From a virus: a stretch of DNA of 64,000 nt. The stretch is from IMG/VR virus record IMGVR_UViG_3300036766_000686, positions 27,711 through 91,710 of that record; one strand, given 5' to 3'. Shown piece by piece: positions 33,635 to 42,448 of the stretch. Position 1 is the first letter of the stretch. Every line of letters starts with the position of its first letter. The notes under the pieces are model-generated. The model ran no database searches and was not told where the DNA came from. It saw only the letters and a list, made by a program, of their open reading frames with translations. A program made the position numbers and the translations under genes.

Positions 33635-35959
33635 TTACGGTGCCACGGATTCGAAAATTCCTGCCTTTGAGATATTGAATACCATTCGCTCCACGACTCC
33701 CACGAGCCGCAAAGTTATTTTCATTATCATGTCCCCCGCGTCTTTCGTTTCTGGGGTGTTGATTTCAAGGTCACACTTCAAGACGCAAGCGTCCTCGAAT
33801 TTATAGTCCCTATCTAGCGCACCCTTGCGGTACTCGGCTTTGAAAAACTGCCGCACGGCTTGAAGCGTCATTTCCCGCGCCGAGGCGTCGTTGAGCGAGA
33901 AAATGATCCAATCAAAACTCTCCGCGAGGACCTGTTCGTAGTAGCTCATGGTTTCGCGTTGGTGCTTCCACTTCCACGTCGTGTCGGCGGCGGGGATGCG
34001 ATCCCCCCAGATAACAAAGTTGCCTTGTTTGACCCGAATCACGGGGATGCCGCGCGGGTTCAAAAGCTCCTCGTTGAGTATTCGATTGCCCGTGGTCAAC
34101 TTGATCACGGAGGGCAGAATCGCATCAATGCCCGCTTCCGCTCGATGGTATCCTTCGTTGTCCTCGGCCATCCGCGCCTCGCGCCCATGAATTTCACCCG
34201 TTCGCGTGGTCAGCTTTAACTTGTTTTCTCCCACGCTCTCGGGGTCGGTCACGTAAGCGTAGGAAGGAAAGGTCACGGCCATATAGTTCGACCGCCCGAT
34301 CGTGTCGTTGACGTATGCGTCCGCGCCTTCATCCGAAGTTGTCCCCGAAGGAATCTCGATTCGGTACTGGTGGTTTTTCGCGTAGGAGTAAGCCACGCCC
34401 GCCTTCTGTACCGCGGTCGAAGTAACCCCGGGGGTTGCAAACTTTACGAGCCCCAAATTCTTGCCCGCTATGCGATTAAACAACGAGGTGCTGGGCTCCC
34501 ACGCCTTGAGGTAATCTGCGTCCGCAACGTCCGCGTTCCCGTCTCGTCCCCCCTCAAACTCCTGAGCCACAGTCACCATGAACTGGTCCCCGTCCCCGCC
34601 GCTTGTCGTGAGGTCGGAGCCGTCTGCCACGGTGATCGTCTTGTGGTCGTTGTCGGTAATGCGGTAGCACTCGCGCTTGGCGTTAACTTTGTCGGGGTAC
34701 AAGTACCCGCCGATCAACGCATCCGCAACAAACGGCTTAAAGTTAATCACAAGGGTATCCGCTGCGGAAAGCGCCGATACCCCCGCTGTAATGGTGAACG
34801 TCGGAGCCCACTTGTTTTTCAACGCGCCGCCCGTTGCTGCCGTGGGGTTGAAGGCTGACCCAAGTGTAACCGTGCCTAAAGCTCCATACCTGTCCGAGAC
34901 CACCGCGCCAGAGGTCGGGCTGGACATCGTGATCGTGATTTTCTGCGCCAACATTGTATCACTCGTTGACCCGAGGGCGCAGGTCGGATTGCCTCCTCCC
35001 GCCGAATTAATCGTGAAGTCGTGAATCAGGGAGGTCAGGACAGTTTTCGTCGGCGCTTCACTCGTGATCCCGTAAATGTTCGCGGGGCGAACGTTCGCAA
35101 CGATCTCCCCCGCGAACGACATGGTGGCGGTCACTTCATAATTCGATTCGTCGTTGTTAATGAGATTGACCCAGTAACGGGATGACGTGGAATCAAGCGA
35201 CAGGTTCGGATAAGGGTTCACCAATGCGCCATCCACGTAAATGAACAGCCCGAATTCGGTATCAGGGTTTTCCTCGCCATCGCGTATCTCGACACTTAGC
35301 GCCTTCCCACTATTTTCGCGTACCAGATAGTAGCGAAGGTCAGCAGGAGTGCCCGCTTGCAAGTCGGCTTTCAACGTGGCGTCCGATGACACGGTGATCA
35401 CCCCCGCTGCCGTGTTGCCTACGATCAGGTATTGCTTGGTGGGAGTAGCGGTGCCCGAGAGTTGAACGTACCCACCCGCCCACTCGTCCTTTTTGAAAGA
35501 GGTCGTGTCCTCGGTGTCGAGTGTGGTCGCCGTGAGCTTGCCAATAGCCGACAGGTCTTTGGAATACCTTTTGAGCTTACCGCCCCACCTTCCGCCGTTT
35601 TTCGCGGACAGCGTGCCCACGAGCGTCAACAACGATCCCCTCCGCGCGTACAAGTTGAAACTTGCCTTGACCTCGTTGCCATCGGTCAAGCGCAACGCAA
35701 CGACCCCTCCTGCGCCTCCCGCGACCTTCAAGGAGTCGTAGATAGCGTCCGGGCACAGGGAATCCGAAATGTAACTGCCGATCCTTCTGAGCGCTTGATC
35801 TTTCGAAGCGATAAAAATTAATTCGTCGGTGGGTCCCTTTTCCAAGAGCCCCGCATAACCGCGCCATCCGAGAGCCCCCGGAACGATAGGATTTCCTCCT
35901 GTCTGTTCAACGATTCGAGTGCCTGCCGCACGGGTGGGTCCGAAAACTCGTTGTGCCAT
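33635..35959 (-). CDS. Tail sheath protein
   Basis: 774 residues, large for a sheath. The N-terminus has R-A-A-G-T-R-I-V-E-Q and W-R-G-Y-A-G-L-L-E-K-G-P-T-D, a common sheath start. Protease-resistant beta inserts fill the middle, and the conserved C-terminal domain shows W-K-W-K-H-Q-R-E-T-M, F-I-I/W-I-I-F-S-L-N-D and a final C-D-L-E-I-N-T-P segment. It contracts to drive the tube into the host. The AAGGAG site lies 7 bases before the ATG. This gene is the main evidence that the virus is a myovirus. Confidence 0.88.
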   Translation of the reverse strand: MAQRVFGPTRAAGTRIVEQTGGNPIVPGALGWRGYAGLLEKGPTDELIFIASKDQALRRIGSYISDSLCPDAIYDSLKVAGGAGGVVALRLTDGNEVKASFNLYARRGSLLTLVGTLSAKNGGRWGGKLKRYSKDLSAIGKLTATTLDTEDTTSFKKDEWAGGYVQLSGTATPTKQYLIVGNTAAGVITVSSDATLKADLQAGTPADLRYYLVRENSGKALSVEIRDGEENPDTEFGLFIYVDGALVNPYPNLSLDSTSSRYWVNLINNDESNYEVTATMSFAGEIVANVRPANIYGITSEAPTKTVLTSLIHDFTINSAGGGNPTCALGSTSDTMLAQKITITMSSPTSGAVVSDRYGALGTVTLGSAFNPTAATGGALKNKWAPTFTITAGVSALSAADTLVINFKPFVADALIGGYLYPDKVNAKRECYRITDNDHKTITVADGSDLTTSGGDGDQFMVTVAQEFEGGRDGNADVADADYLKAWEPSTSLFNRIAGKNLGLVKFATPGVTSTAVQKAGVAYSYAKNHQYRIEIPSGTTSDEGADAYVNDTIGRSNYMAVTFPSYAYVTDPESVGENKLKLTTRTGEIHGREARMAEDNEGYHRAEAGIDAILPSVIKLTTGNRILNEELLNPRGIPVIRVKQGNFVIWGDRIPAADTTWKWKHQRETMSYYEQVLAESFDWIIFSLNDASAREMTLQAVRQFFKAEYRKGALDRDYKFEDACVLKCDLEINTPETKDAGDMIMKITLRLVGVVERMVFNISKAGIFESVAP

Positions 35960-35985
35960 GTTTGATCTCCTTATCAGTGCCCGGG

Positions 35986-37356
35986 TCAGGTTGCCAAGGC
36001 GTATGTTACCGCGACCCGTTTAACCAACTTATCGTTCGATACATCACCGCCCCAAACCCTGAAATGTTCGACACGGACGGTCCTTGTCCAGTTGTGCAGG
36101 TCTTCGGCGTTCGGAGTGGGCCTGTAATCATAATCCGCTACCAGCCTCAGTGTATACCGTTCATCCAGTCCTGTCGATATTAGCTCAGGATTGCGGGCGA
36201 GAAAACGGTTGAACGCGTCGGATAAACGGAAGTGATCTGTGAGCTTATCCGCTATCCCGCGAAGTGACAAATCCAGCGGGCCTTGCTGGGGGCGCGAGAC
36301 AACAAAAGCATCCCCCGAACTTCGATTGCCGACCGATTCTTCACCAGCCAGCCCCAGCCCCCGAAAATTAACACGCTCGATTACCACGGACGGCACGTGC
36401 TCCAACTCGTAATAATCCCTCCCCGTGAGCACTATCACCTCAGGCTCTATCAAGAGACGAAGCCACAACACCTTCCCCGCTGCCATAGCCTCACTCAACA
36501 CGACAGAATCCACCGTACCGTCGAGACGGGGATTGGTGCTGGTGCGGGTCGTGTGCGAGTAGTAAAGGGAGCGCAAGTGATCAGGATCGTCCGTGTGATT
36601 GAACACCCCGTCCACGTCAATAACCCGGTACTCCGTCTCCAATCGAAAATCGTTGTCGCTTGTCGCGTTGCCAAGCACGAGGTTCAACGAGGAAGCGGGT
36701 GAAGCCAAGAGGACGGGAAACTCCGCTACGCTTTGTAACCCTTCACGCAACGCGGGAAGAAATGAGCGAACAACCATGTCCTCAATTTCCGAGTCCATCA
36801 CCGCCCCGTACACAACTCGCACTTCCTCAAGCTCAGGGGTAACAGAGTCCTCGTTGGTAACGAGATTAACCACGACCTGCAACGCCTTACCCTCAACAGG
36901 GAAGCGGGAAATGCCAACATTGACCTCGCTCTCCGTGTTCCACTGTCCAGTTCCGGCGACTTCCCACGCCACGCCGTTCCAGAAATAGTCGGTTGTGCCA
37001 TCCGAAAGCCTGAACCCGGCTGAGGTAACTGTGGCTCCGTTCACGACCTTGTGATCAATCACAGCCTCAAACGCTACCCACTCCCGCACAGCTTGAGGAC
37101 GCGCAACATGGCTCCGCACAAAGTACCCCGCCCCCGTGGGGTAAGTCGGGGAGTTCCACGTTCCCAACTGCGCCTTATTTGTCGCGGGGTTGATGCGTGT
37201 ATTCTCTCCCAACGTCACCCGAGAGCGATCCCCCTCTTGCCAAGTAAAGTGCTTAACGAAATGCCGAAGCGAAAAACCCACCCTTCCCACCAGCGAACGT
37301 GTTACCGAATCGCTTGAGGTCAACGCATCGGATTGGCTTTTCTCGTATAGCGACAC
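35986..37356 (-). CDS. Tail-associated structural protein of unknown family
   Basis: 456 residues, beta-rich with no transmembrane segment. Segments such as F-W-N-G-V-A-W-E-V-A-G and R-L-S-D-G-T-T-D-Y-F-W-N resemble discoidin/fibre-like modules, and the end (L-R-L-V-A-D-Y-D-Y-R-P-T) is compact. It lies directly upstream of the sheath gene. A collar, neck or fibre-associated role is plausible but not proven. Confidence 0.5.
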   Translation of the reverse strand: MSLYEKSQSDALTSSDSVTRSLVGRVGFSLRHFVKHFTWQEGDRSRVTLGENTRINPATNKAQLGTWNSPTYPTGAGYFVRSHVARPQAVREWVAFEAVIDHKVVNGATVTSAGFRLSDGTTDYFWNGVAWEVAGTGQWNTESEVNVGISRFPVEGKALQVVVNLVTNEDSVTPELEEVRVVYGAVMDSEIEDMVVRSFLPALREGLQSVAEFPVLLASPASSLNLVLGNATSDNDFRLETEYRVIDVDGVFNHTDDPDHLRSLYYSHTTRTSTNPRLDGTVDSVVLSEAMAAGKVLWLRLLIEPEVIVLTGRDYYELEHVPSVVIERVNFRGLGLAGEESVGNRSSGDAFVVSRPQQGPLDLSLRGIADKLTDHFRLSDAFNRFLARNPELISTGLDERYTLRLVADYDYRPTPNAEDLHNWTRTVRVEHFRVWGGDVSNDKLVKRVAVTYALAT

Positions 37357-37369
37357 ACCGCCTTACCCT

Positions 37370-38101
37370 TTACTCGATATATTCATCAAAAGTTGACGCG
37401 GAGCCGGACGTCCTGCGCCATGTGGGTATAGTTCGTAAGCGTGACCGACCCGCTCCCGAAGTATCGACCTCAGCGGTCGTCACCTTCGTCCCGCCCATGT
37501 AGTAGACCCCAGCGGTTATTTTTAACTTAAGCCCAGAAGGCTCACTCAACGCGGAACCCGTCGCCCACTCAAACCCGCGATAGGTCAGCCGGTCAACTTC
37601 GGAGCGAATAAAGTTGGGAAGCGTCTCCCCTGCGGTCAGTACCTCGACGCTTGACCCCGACTTGAAAATTTGTCCGAGAACAAACTGGTCGGTGAGGCGA
37701 ACGGACTCGGGGTTCGTTGTCGATAGGTAGCGAGGCGTCCCGCTGTTATAGTCAACGTAAATCCAGTTGGTGGAGTTGTCGGTCAAACTAGCCGAGGCGA
37801 TATTGCCCGCCCCAAGGTCGAAAAACTTACTCGCCGCAAGTACCGAGTTAGATACTTTAATCAACCCCTTGAGGGCGCTAATATTAACGCCTCCCGATCC
37901 ATCGCTTGATAGCTGCCCTCCATCAACTCGACCGCTCGACCAGAGATTGAGCATGTCCACGATCGTCTTGTAGGTCGGGGTGCCTACTTGGCTCGCGGAC
38001 AACTCTATGTCCGAAAACTTAGGTGTTCCCCCCGTTACGCTTTGAGGCGGCGATTGATTGAGCTTGAGGCAATCGCCTCGCGTGATTTCAACGACTATCA
38101 A
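37370..38101 (-). CDS. Fibre-like tail protein with apparent -1 frameshift near its end
   Basis: About 243 residues from the TTG at 38101 (TTGA overlap with the zinc-ribbon gene). It is beta-rich with an N-terminal E-L-S-A-S-Q-V-G-T motif and an A-G-V-Y-Y-M-G-G-T-K-V segment typical of fibre proteins. After residue about 215 the frame becomes Arg/Ser/Thr-rich. In the -1 frame the same bases read G-S-G-S-V-T-L-T-N-Y-T, then M-A-Q-D-V-R-L-R-V-N-F, and stop at 37386, which looks much more natural. Either a real -1 shift occurs near 37460 or the assembly has a one-base error. No standard slippery heptamer is seen there. Confidence 0.55.
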   Translation of the reverse strand: MIVVEITRGDCLKLNQSPPQSVTGGTPKFSDIELSASQVGTPTYKTIVDMLNLWSSGRVDGGQLSSDGSGGVNISALKGLIKVSNSVLAASKFFDLGAGNIASASLTDNSTNWIYVDYNSGTPRYLSTTNPESVRLTDQFVLGQIFKSGSSVEVLTAGETLPNFIRSEVDRLTYRGFEWATGSALSEPSGLKLKITAGVYYMGGTKVTTAEVDTSGAGRSRLRTIPTWRRTSGSASTFDEYIE

Positions 38102-38271
38102 CGATTAACCCTCGGGAAAATGTTGCGACACTGGGGGTTGGAACACTCCAACGCCTCGCCCGTTTCTACGGGAAAGGCGTCGCTTCCGCATTTCGGGCAC
38201 TTGTCGCGTGGAACGCTTCGGATCAATTCGACCTTGACGTGTTCCCCGACTTTCAAATTGTCCGAAATCAT
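38098..38271 (-). CDS. 57-residue zinc-ribbon protein
   Basis: A short gene between the HNH endonuclease and the fibre-like protein. It starts at the ATG at 38271 with AAGGAGG 6 bases upstream and ends at TGA 38100-38098. C-P-K-C-G and C-S-N-P-Q-C form a four-cysteine zinc ribbon about 15 residues apart. It overlaps the HNH gene by ATGA and the next gene by TTGA, so all three are coupled. The role is unknown; the ribbon could bind DNA or protein. Confidence 0.7.
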   Translation of the reverse strand: MISDNLKVGEHVKVELIRSVPRDKCPKCGSDAFPVETGEALECSNPQCRNIFPRVNR

Positions 38272-39002
38272 CGCGTTCCTCCTTGGTTTTTGACTTGAAA
38301 GATACGTTGCCGAGCTAACTCGTATAAATCACGCCATTTCACCCCAAGTTTTTCGTTTGCTATTTTGAAGAGAATATCGCTCTCGATTTTATGCTGTAAT
38401 GAGTGACATTGACGGCAAAGACGCTCAAGGTTATCTGGTTCGTTATTGCGGATATCGTGATCTTTATGCCCGACGTCTTGCCCAAACGCGCCACAAATAA
38501 CGCAAGGCCCATGTTTGACACTTCGTCTGGCACGAGCGCGTAGAGCGACCTCGGATAAAATCGCTGGGTCCTTCCTGCGTGCGAAACAAGGCCTTGTTAA
38601 TTTTGCTTCGCTTATTCCCCGAGGCGCTAAACCCAGTCTTAGTATTGCCTGATAAACGCTCTGGGGGGTAGCACCCACGATCCTAGCTATCTCGGAATAG
38701 TTCAACCCTTCGACTTCGTATTTTCGTACCATCCATTCTTTATTATTTATTGTGGCAAGGAACTTCTTGCGCGGACGGGGAACCCTTGACCCATGAAGCA
38801 CCCCCCGTCTCCACATAAGTTGGATTACTTCTGTTTGTCCCTTTACTTGGAAACCATGTTTTCGAAGTTGCCTTAATACCGCACTGTTATCGCAACCAAT
38901 CAGTCTTGCAATATCAGAAGCGGTATTATCAGCTTCGGCATACATGCGCTGTAACCATTCTTTACTGTAAATAGTCTCTTCAAATTTCTTGCTGTAAGGC
39001 AT
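38268..39002 (-). CDS. Free-standing HNH homing endonuclease
   Basis: 244 residues. Two helix-turn-helix-like repeats (Y-A-E-A-D-N-T-A-S-D-I-A-R-L-I-G and Y-S-E-I-A-R-I-V-G-A-T-P-Q-S) lead into an HNH domain: C-V-I-C-G-A, G-H-K-D-H-D and C-R-Q-C-H-S. HTH-plus-HNH proteins are mobile endonucleases that home between phages. It sits inside the tail operon, so it is an insertion rather than a structural gene. It starts after a 42-base gap; the gene before it is intact. Confidence 0.85.
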   Translation of the reverse strand: MPYSKKFEETIYSKEWLQRMYAEADNTASDIARLIGCDNSAVLRQLRKHGFQVKGQTEVIQLMWRRGVLHGSRVPRPRKKFLATINNKEWMVRKYEVEGLNYSEIARIVGATPQSVYQAILRLGLAPRGISEAKLTRPCFARRKDPAILSEVALRARARRSVKHGPCVICGAFGQDVGHKDHDIRNNEPDNLERLCRQCHSLQHKIESDILFKIANEKLGVKWRDLYELARQRIFQVKNQGGTR

Positions 39003-39044
39003 GCTTACAGCATAAAATCGAATCGAGAAAAAGTAAAGTTTATG

Positions 39045-39539
39045 TTACGAAATGCGCAACGAATATGTAATTTTTATCTTGTCGGATTTCGTCTTGTTGA
39101 CGCTGGTGCCGAAGATCGCCCGCATCAACGCCGTGCCGCCGGGGGTCGTGATCTGGTTCAGGATGCAGACTTCCTTGATCCCCGCAACCGACAACGAGCC
39201 CGCGCTAGAGGCGTAGCAGGCGACGATCTGGAGGGTGCGCGGACCACCCGCCGTTGCGGACATGGTCTTGGCGGAAAACGTCTTGCGGGTCGAAGCGATC
39301 GGGCTGAGCAGGTTGGTCTGGACGCTAGACACCGCGGCGCCCGAAGTGCCGATCCGCATGCACTTCATTAACGAGGTCTGGAGCCCCACGAGCGTTCGAA
39401 GCACCTGCCTCTTGCCCACGTTGACCACGGTGTTGTGGGTTTCTTGACGATGGATGACCTCTGGCCCGTGCTTGCCATCTCGGATCACTTCCATCGTGAC
39501 CACACCGACCATTTTCTTGATTGAATCAAACTGTTCCAT
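39045..39539 (-). CDS. Virion-like protein, function unknown
   Basis: 164 residues, beta-rich, beginning M-E-Q-F-D-S-I-K-K with internal V-I-H-R-Q-E-T-H-N-T-V-V-N-V-G-K, a pattern seen in phage head-tail or fibre-adaptor proteins. It overlaps the methyltransferase-glycosyltransferase fusion gene by 14 bases. No motif assigns a role. Confidence 0.5.
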   Translation of the reverse strand: MEQFDSIKKMVGVVTMEVIRDGKHGPEVIHRQETHNTVVNVGKRQVLRTLVGLQTSLMKCMRIGTSGAAVSSVQTNLLSPIASTRKTFSAKTMSATAGGPRTLQIVACYASSAGSLSVAGIKEVCILNQITTPGGTALMRAIFGTSVNKTKSDKIKITYSLRIS

Positions 39540-41397
39540 TTTTATTACTCTCCTTGTCTTGTGGCAAACGATTAACCGTTAACCGCTCCAGTTCTTTTAT
39601 AATTTGCCGAGATTCCTTCACGACCTCATACGGAGCGTCATCAGGAAGCAATTCGAGAGCGCTCCTTGCCCACCTAAGGGCTTCCTCTCCGTTTCCCAAT
39701 TCTGCGCATACCATGGCAAGCCGCTGGGCAGGCAGGTAAGAGTATGCCGCCTCGTCAATCCACCAGACGGTAAAAGGAGCTTCATTGATCCCGGTTGCCG
39801 CATACCTATAGAATTTATATGCCTGTTCGTAGGCTTCGTCAATGTTTGCAAGATCCCCAAGCCAAAGCCAGTGCTCCGTCCTCGACCAATCGTCCGCTGT
39901 AGCTGCAAACAAAGCCCTCCTCGCCCTCTCTATGCACTGTCTTTTTTCCCCCTTATCTTTTGATAATAAATATCGCCCCATCGACTCCTTGGCGATCACG
40001 AGTTGGACTTGGTAACGCTGAGGCCCGTTGTGGCTACGGGCAAGAAATTCCTCATAGCGGGTCAGCGCCTTATCTGTGTTGAATTGTCGCCACTCTTGCG
40101 CCAGATAAAACAAAGAATTTTCATTTTGGTTCATGCGCCAATCATCGAGGAGTGTATTGCGGTTTTGCGCGTTGCGTTGTTGAGCACGGGCGTGGGCGTT
40201 GTCTTGCGAACGCTCGTGGTAGGTATGAATCTGCGGAAGCCTAACGCAATAGGTTCCATCGGGATAAGACAACGCATTATGGACGGCACGAGAGAATTTG
40301 ATATCGGGGGCGCGTTGGAAGAGCCAAGGAAAAGCCCAACGTTGCCCGCCCCCGTTCCTGAACACAAAGCCCACGCGAGCTTGTTTCGGCATCACTTTGT
40401 CAAGGTGCCTCAGCACCATGTCCCCTTGGATCAACCGCTCGTGCCCCTCGGTCATAAAAATCCAATCACCCGTGCATTGATCTAGGCACTGATTTCGACA
40501 ATGCGAAAAATGCGCCTTGCCTTCCCCTTGAAATTCCTCGCCAACTCCCGCGGGGGAGTCGATAAGAAATACCTTGTCCGCGTACCGCTCCGCGATTTCA
40601 AACGTGTTGTCCTTGGTGCGCGGGTCGATCCCAATTACCATTTCGTCCGCGACCCCTCGAAACGACGCCAGCACCTTTTCGATATCTCGCGCCTCGTCAC
40701 GGACGGGCATCGTCACGGACAAGCGGTAGGGCTTGTGAGCGATCGGCCCGCAGACCCCGAGTAGAAAAGGGCCAAGCGCTTCCACGAACACGTCCTCGAA
40801 AAACTGCCCGAGATAATGCTTGAACTGGATCGCGGTAAATTTGATCGTGTGTTGAGGCTCCTCCTCGGGACCGAGCCGATTATTTGGAACACTGAAAAAA
40901 CACCCCGCATACTTTTGAGCGCTTGCGATATTGAGAATTTGCCCACGCGTTGTTTCGGACAAGTGTTCGAGGACTTCCGTTGCCACGAGGAAATTGTTTT
41001 TACCTTCGTGCGAAATTTCGTGCCCCCGAAATACGTTCCTCCACTGTAAATCATCCTCAAGGTCAGTGTGGTAGATCTTGTGACCTTTTGCGCCTGCCAA
41101 CGCCAACGCCTCCTCGCTGATATCGCACACGCAAACACACGCCTGCTTGGCTTCTTTCAACTGGTCCGCGAGTATTCCCACGCCCCCGCCCAAGTCCACC
41201 ACTCCGCAACTCTCGGGCAGCTCTCGCTCGATATGTCGGTATACTCTATTTAGCGCTTCCTTGCGCCATGATTCATCCCCTTCCGCAACCCACAGCTTAT
41301 CCCACAAGTCCGCGGAGTTCATCTGGCGAGCGTGCCTCTCGATACGTTCCTTGCCTTCATCGAAAGGTTCCTCGACGTTTTTTGCCATATCAGTCAT
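39526..41397 (-). CDS. Methyltransferase - GT2 glycosyltransferase - TPR fusion
   Basis: 623 residues; the ATG at 41397 is preferred over the TTG at 41400 because AGGAGG lies 6 bases upstream. Residues about 60-200 form a class I methyltransferase with V-V-D-L-G-G-G-V-G and the following C-D-I-S-E-E-A. Residues about 220-400 form a GT-A/GT2 glycosyltransferase with L-S-V-T-M-P-V-R-D-E-A-R-D-I and I-G-I-D-P-R-T-K-D. The C-terminal 200 residues are TPR-like helical repeats. Such fusions usually modify surface glycans or proteins; placed within the tail operon, it could glycosylate virion proteins. The substrate cannot be read from sequence. Long, but each domain is clear. Confidence 0.78.
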   Translation of the reverse strand: MTDMAKNVEEPFDEGKERIERHARQMNSADLWDKLWVAEGDESWRKEALNRVYRHIERELPESCGVVDLGGGVGILADQLKEAKQACVCVCDISEEALALAGAKGHKIYHTDLEDDLQWRNVFRGHEISHEGKNNFLVATEVLEHLSETTRGQILNIASAQKYAGCFFSVPNNRLGPEEEPQHTIKFTAIQFKHYLGQFFEDVFVEALGPFLLGVCGPIAHKPYRLSVTMPVRDEARDIEKVLASFRGVADEMVIGIDPRTKDNTFEIAERYADKVFLIDSPAGVGEEFQGEGKAHFSHCRNQCLDQCTGDWIFMTEGHERLIQGDMVLRHLDKVMPKQARVGFVFRNGGGQRWAFPWLFQRAPDIKFSRAVHNALSYPDGTYCVRLPQIHTYHERSQDNAHARAQQRNAQNRNTLLDDWRMNQNENSLFYLAQEWRQFNTDKALTRYEEFLARSHNGPQRYQVQLVIAKESMGRYLLSKDKGEKRQCIERARRALFAATADDWSRTEHWLWLGDLANIDEAYEQAYKFYRYAATGINEAPFTVWWIDEAAYSYLPAQRLAMVCAELGNGEEALRWARSALELLPDDAPYEVVKESRQIIKELERLTVNRLPQDKESNKNGTV

Positions 41398-41411
41398 CAA
41401 AAGCCTCCTTG

Positions 41412-42035
41412 TTATTTTTTCATTTTCTTAATGGTAAGTCCGACCGCTTGTTGCCATTGCTCCTCTGCGAATTCTCGTACCCCGGGGTCTGCCATCGTAG
41501 CAGAAAAAAAAGGGCGGGGAGGGATTACTAAAGCGTTCGTTGAAAGTTTCAAAGGCAGGAACCGTTTTCGGCGGGAGGGTTTCGTAGCGTCCCATATCTC
41601 CTTCGCCCTCCCAGTCAATTTACTCACAGGGAGCCTTCCCTGCCCTGCAAGCCACAGCGCCCAAAAGAGTCCGTGCATTTTCGCGGTCACGGGAACCGTG
41701 GCACCCTCGTGAACTATTCGCGCCACATCCCACTTCCCGTTCGTTCGCTGTACCCCGACAACAACTCCATACCACCCAATCTTGTCGAACGTCACGGAGT
41801 TAAACAAGTTCGCCCCTTTGGTGCCTACAAGCGCCTTGCTCCCCCCTTTTATTACCGCGGTCAAAGGGGCATTTTTTTCAAAGTCCCCAGATCGAATTAC
41901 ATCACGTACCTTCCCGCGCGTTTCCAACCCGATCCGCAAATTAGCCGACTCCACATTTTTTTGCAGTTCGGGGCCGAATAAGGTTATCGCCCGAGCGAAG
42001 TCCGAGAACCCAATCAACTTGACCGAAAACGTCAC
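41412..42035 (-). CDS. Tail completion/neck protein (HK97 gp10-like)
   Basis: 207 residues. It opens with V-K-L-I-G-F-S-D-F-A-R-A-I and has an F-G-P-E-L-Q-K-N-V helix and R-I-V-H-E-G-A, the usual pattern of gp10/Gp17-type tail completion proteins, which contain a K/R-x(n)-V-x-x-x-G-x-L signature and E-x-G-T/A. The C-terminus is basic. It lies after the head closure gene and before the tail block, in the expected connector order. Confidence 0.65.
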   Translation of the reverse strand: MTFSVKLIGFSDFARAITLFGPELQKNVESANLRIGLETRGKVRDVIRSGDFEKNAPLTAVIKGGSKALVGTKGANLFNSVTFDKIGWYGVVVGVQRTNGKWDVARIVHEGATVPVTAKMHGLFWALWLAGQGRLPVSKLTGRAKEIWDATKPSRRKRFLPLKLSTNALVIPPRPFFSATMADPGVREFAEEQWQQAVGLTIKKMKK

Positions 42036-42448
42036 GACAAGCGCCTCGGTTGCTTTCCCGGCTGGCGATCTTCGAAATACGCCTTAATCAAAGTCGCGCC
42101 CCCGAGGTCGCCATAGTGTCCTTTAGGTTCTAAGCGAATAATGTAGGCATCGTGTTCGACCGCTCCGATTTTCGTAATACGATCGCCAATAGACAAAGTA
42201 ACCTCAACCGCTTCCAAGTCCCTCGTGCGAAACAACACGTACCCGCTTTCCGATTCTCTCGTCCCTGCCGTCTCGTAGGTGATTTCCTTCGACGTTCCAT
42301 ACTTGACTTGCCCTTGTAACTCGATAACGGGCTTCCTTGTCGCTTGTTGCACGGGGGCTCGGGTTGATTCGTCATAAACAGTCCGCGACTTATCAATCCG
42401 TTCCAAGCGAACGCGCACAGGGTGGATCAACGTGGGATAGGAACGCAT
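42032..42448 (-). CDS. Head-tail closure/stopper-like protein
   Basis: About 138 residues starting at the ATG at 42448, one base into the preceding stop (TGATG) with GGAG 7 bases upstream. Beta-rich (V-R-V-R-L-E-R-I, Y-V-L-F-R-T-R-D) and basic at the end. It overlaps the tail completion gene by four bases. Its size and position match head closure proteins; family motifs are weak. Confidence 0.55.
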   Translation of the reverse strand: MRSYPTLIHPVRVRLERIDKSRTVYDESTRAPVQQATRKPVIELQGQVKYGTSKEITYETAGTRESESGYVLFRTRDLEAVEVTLSIGDRITKIGAVEHDAYIIRLEPKGHYGDLGGATLIKAYFEDRQPGKQPRRLS

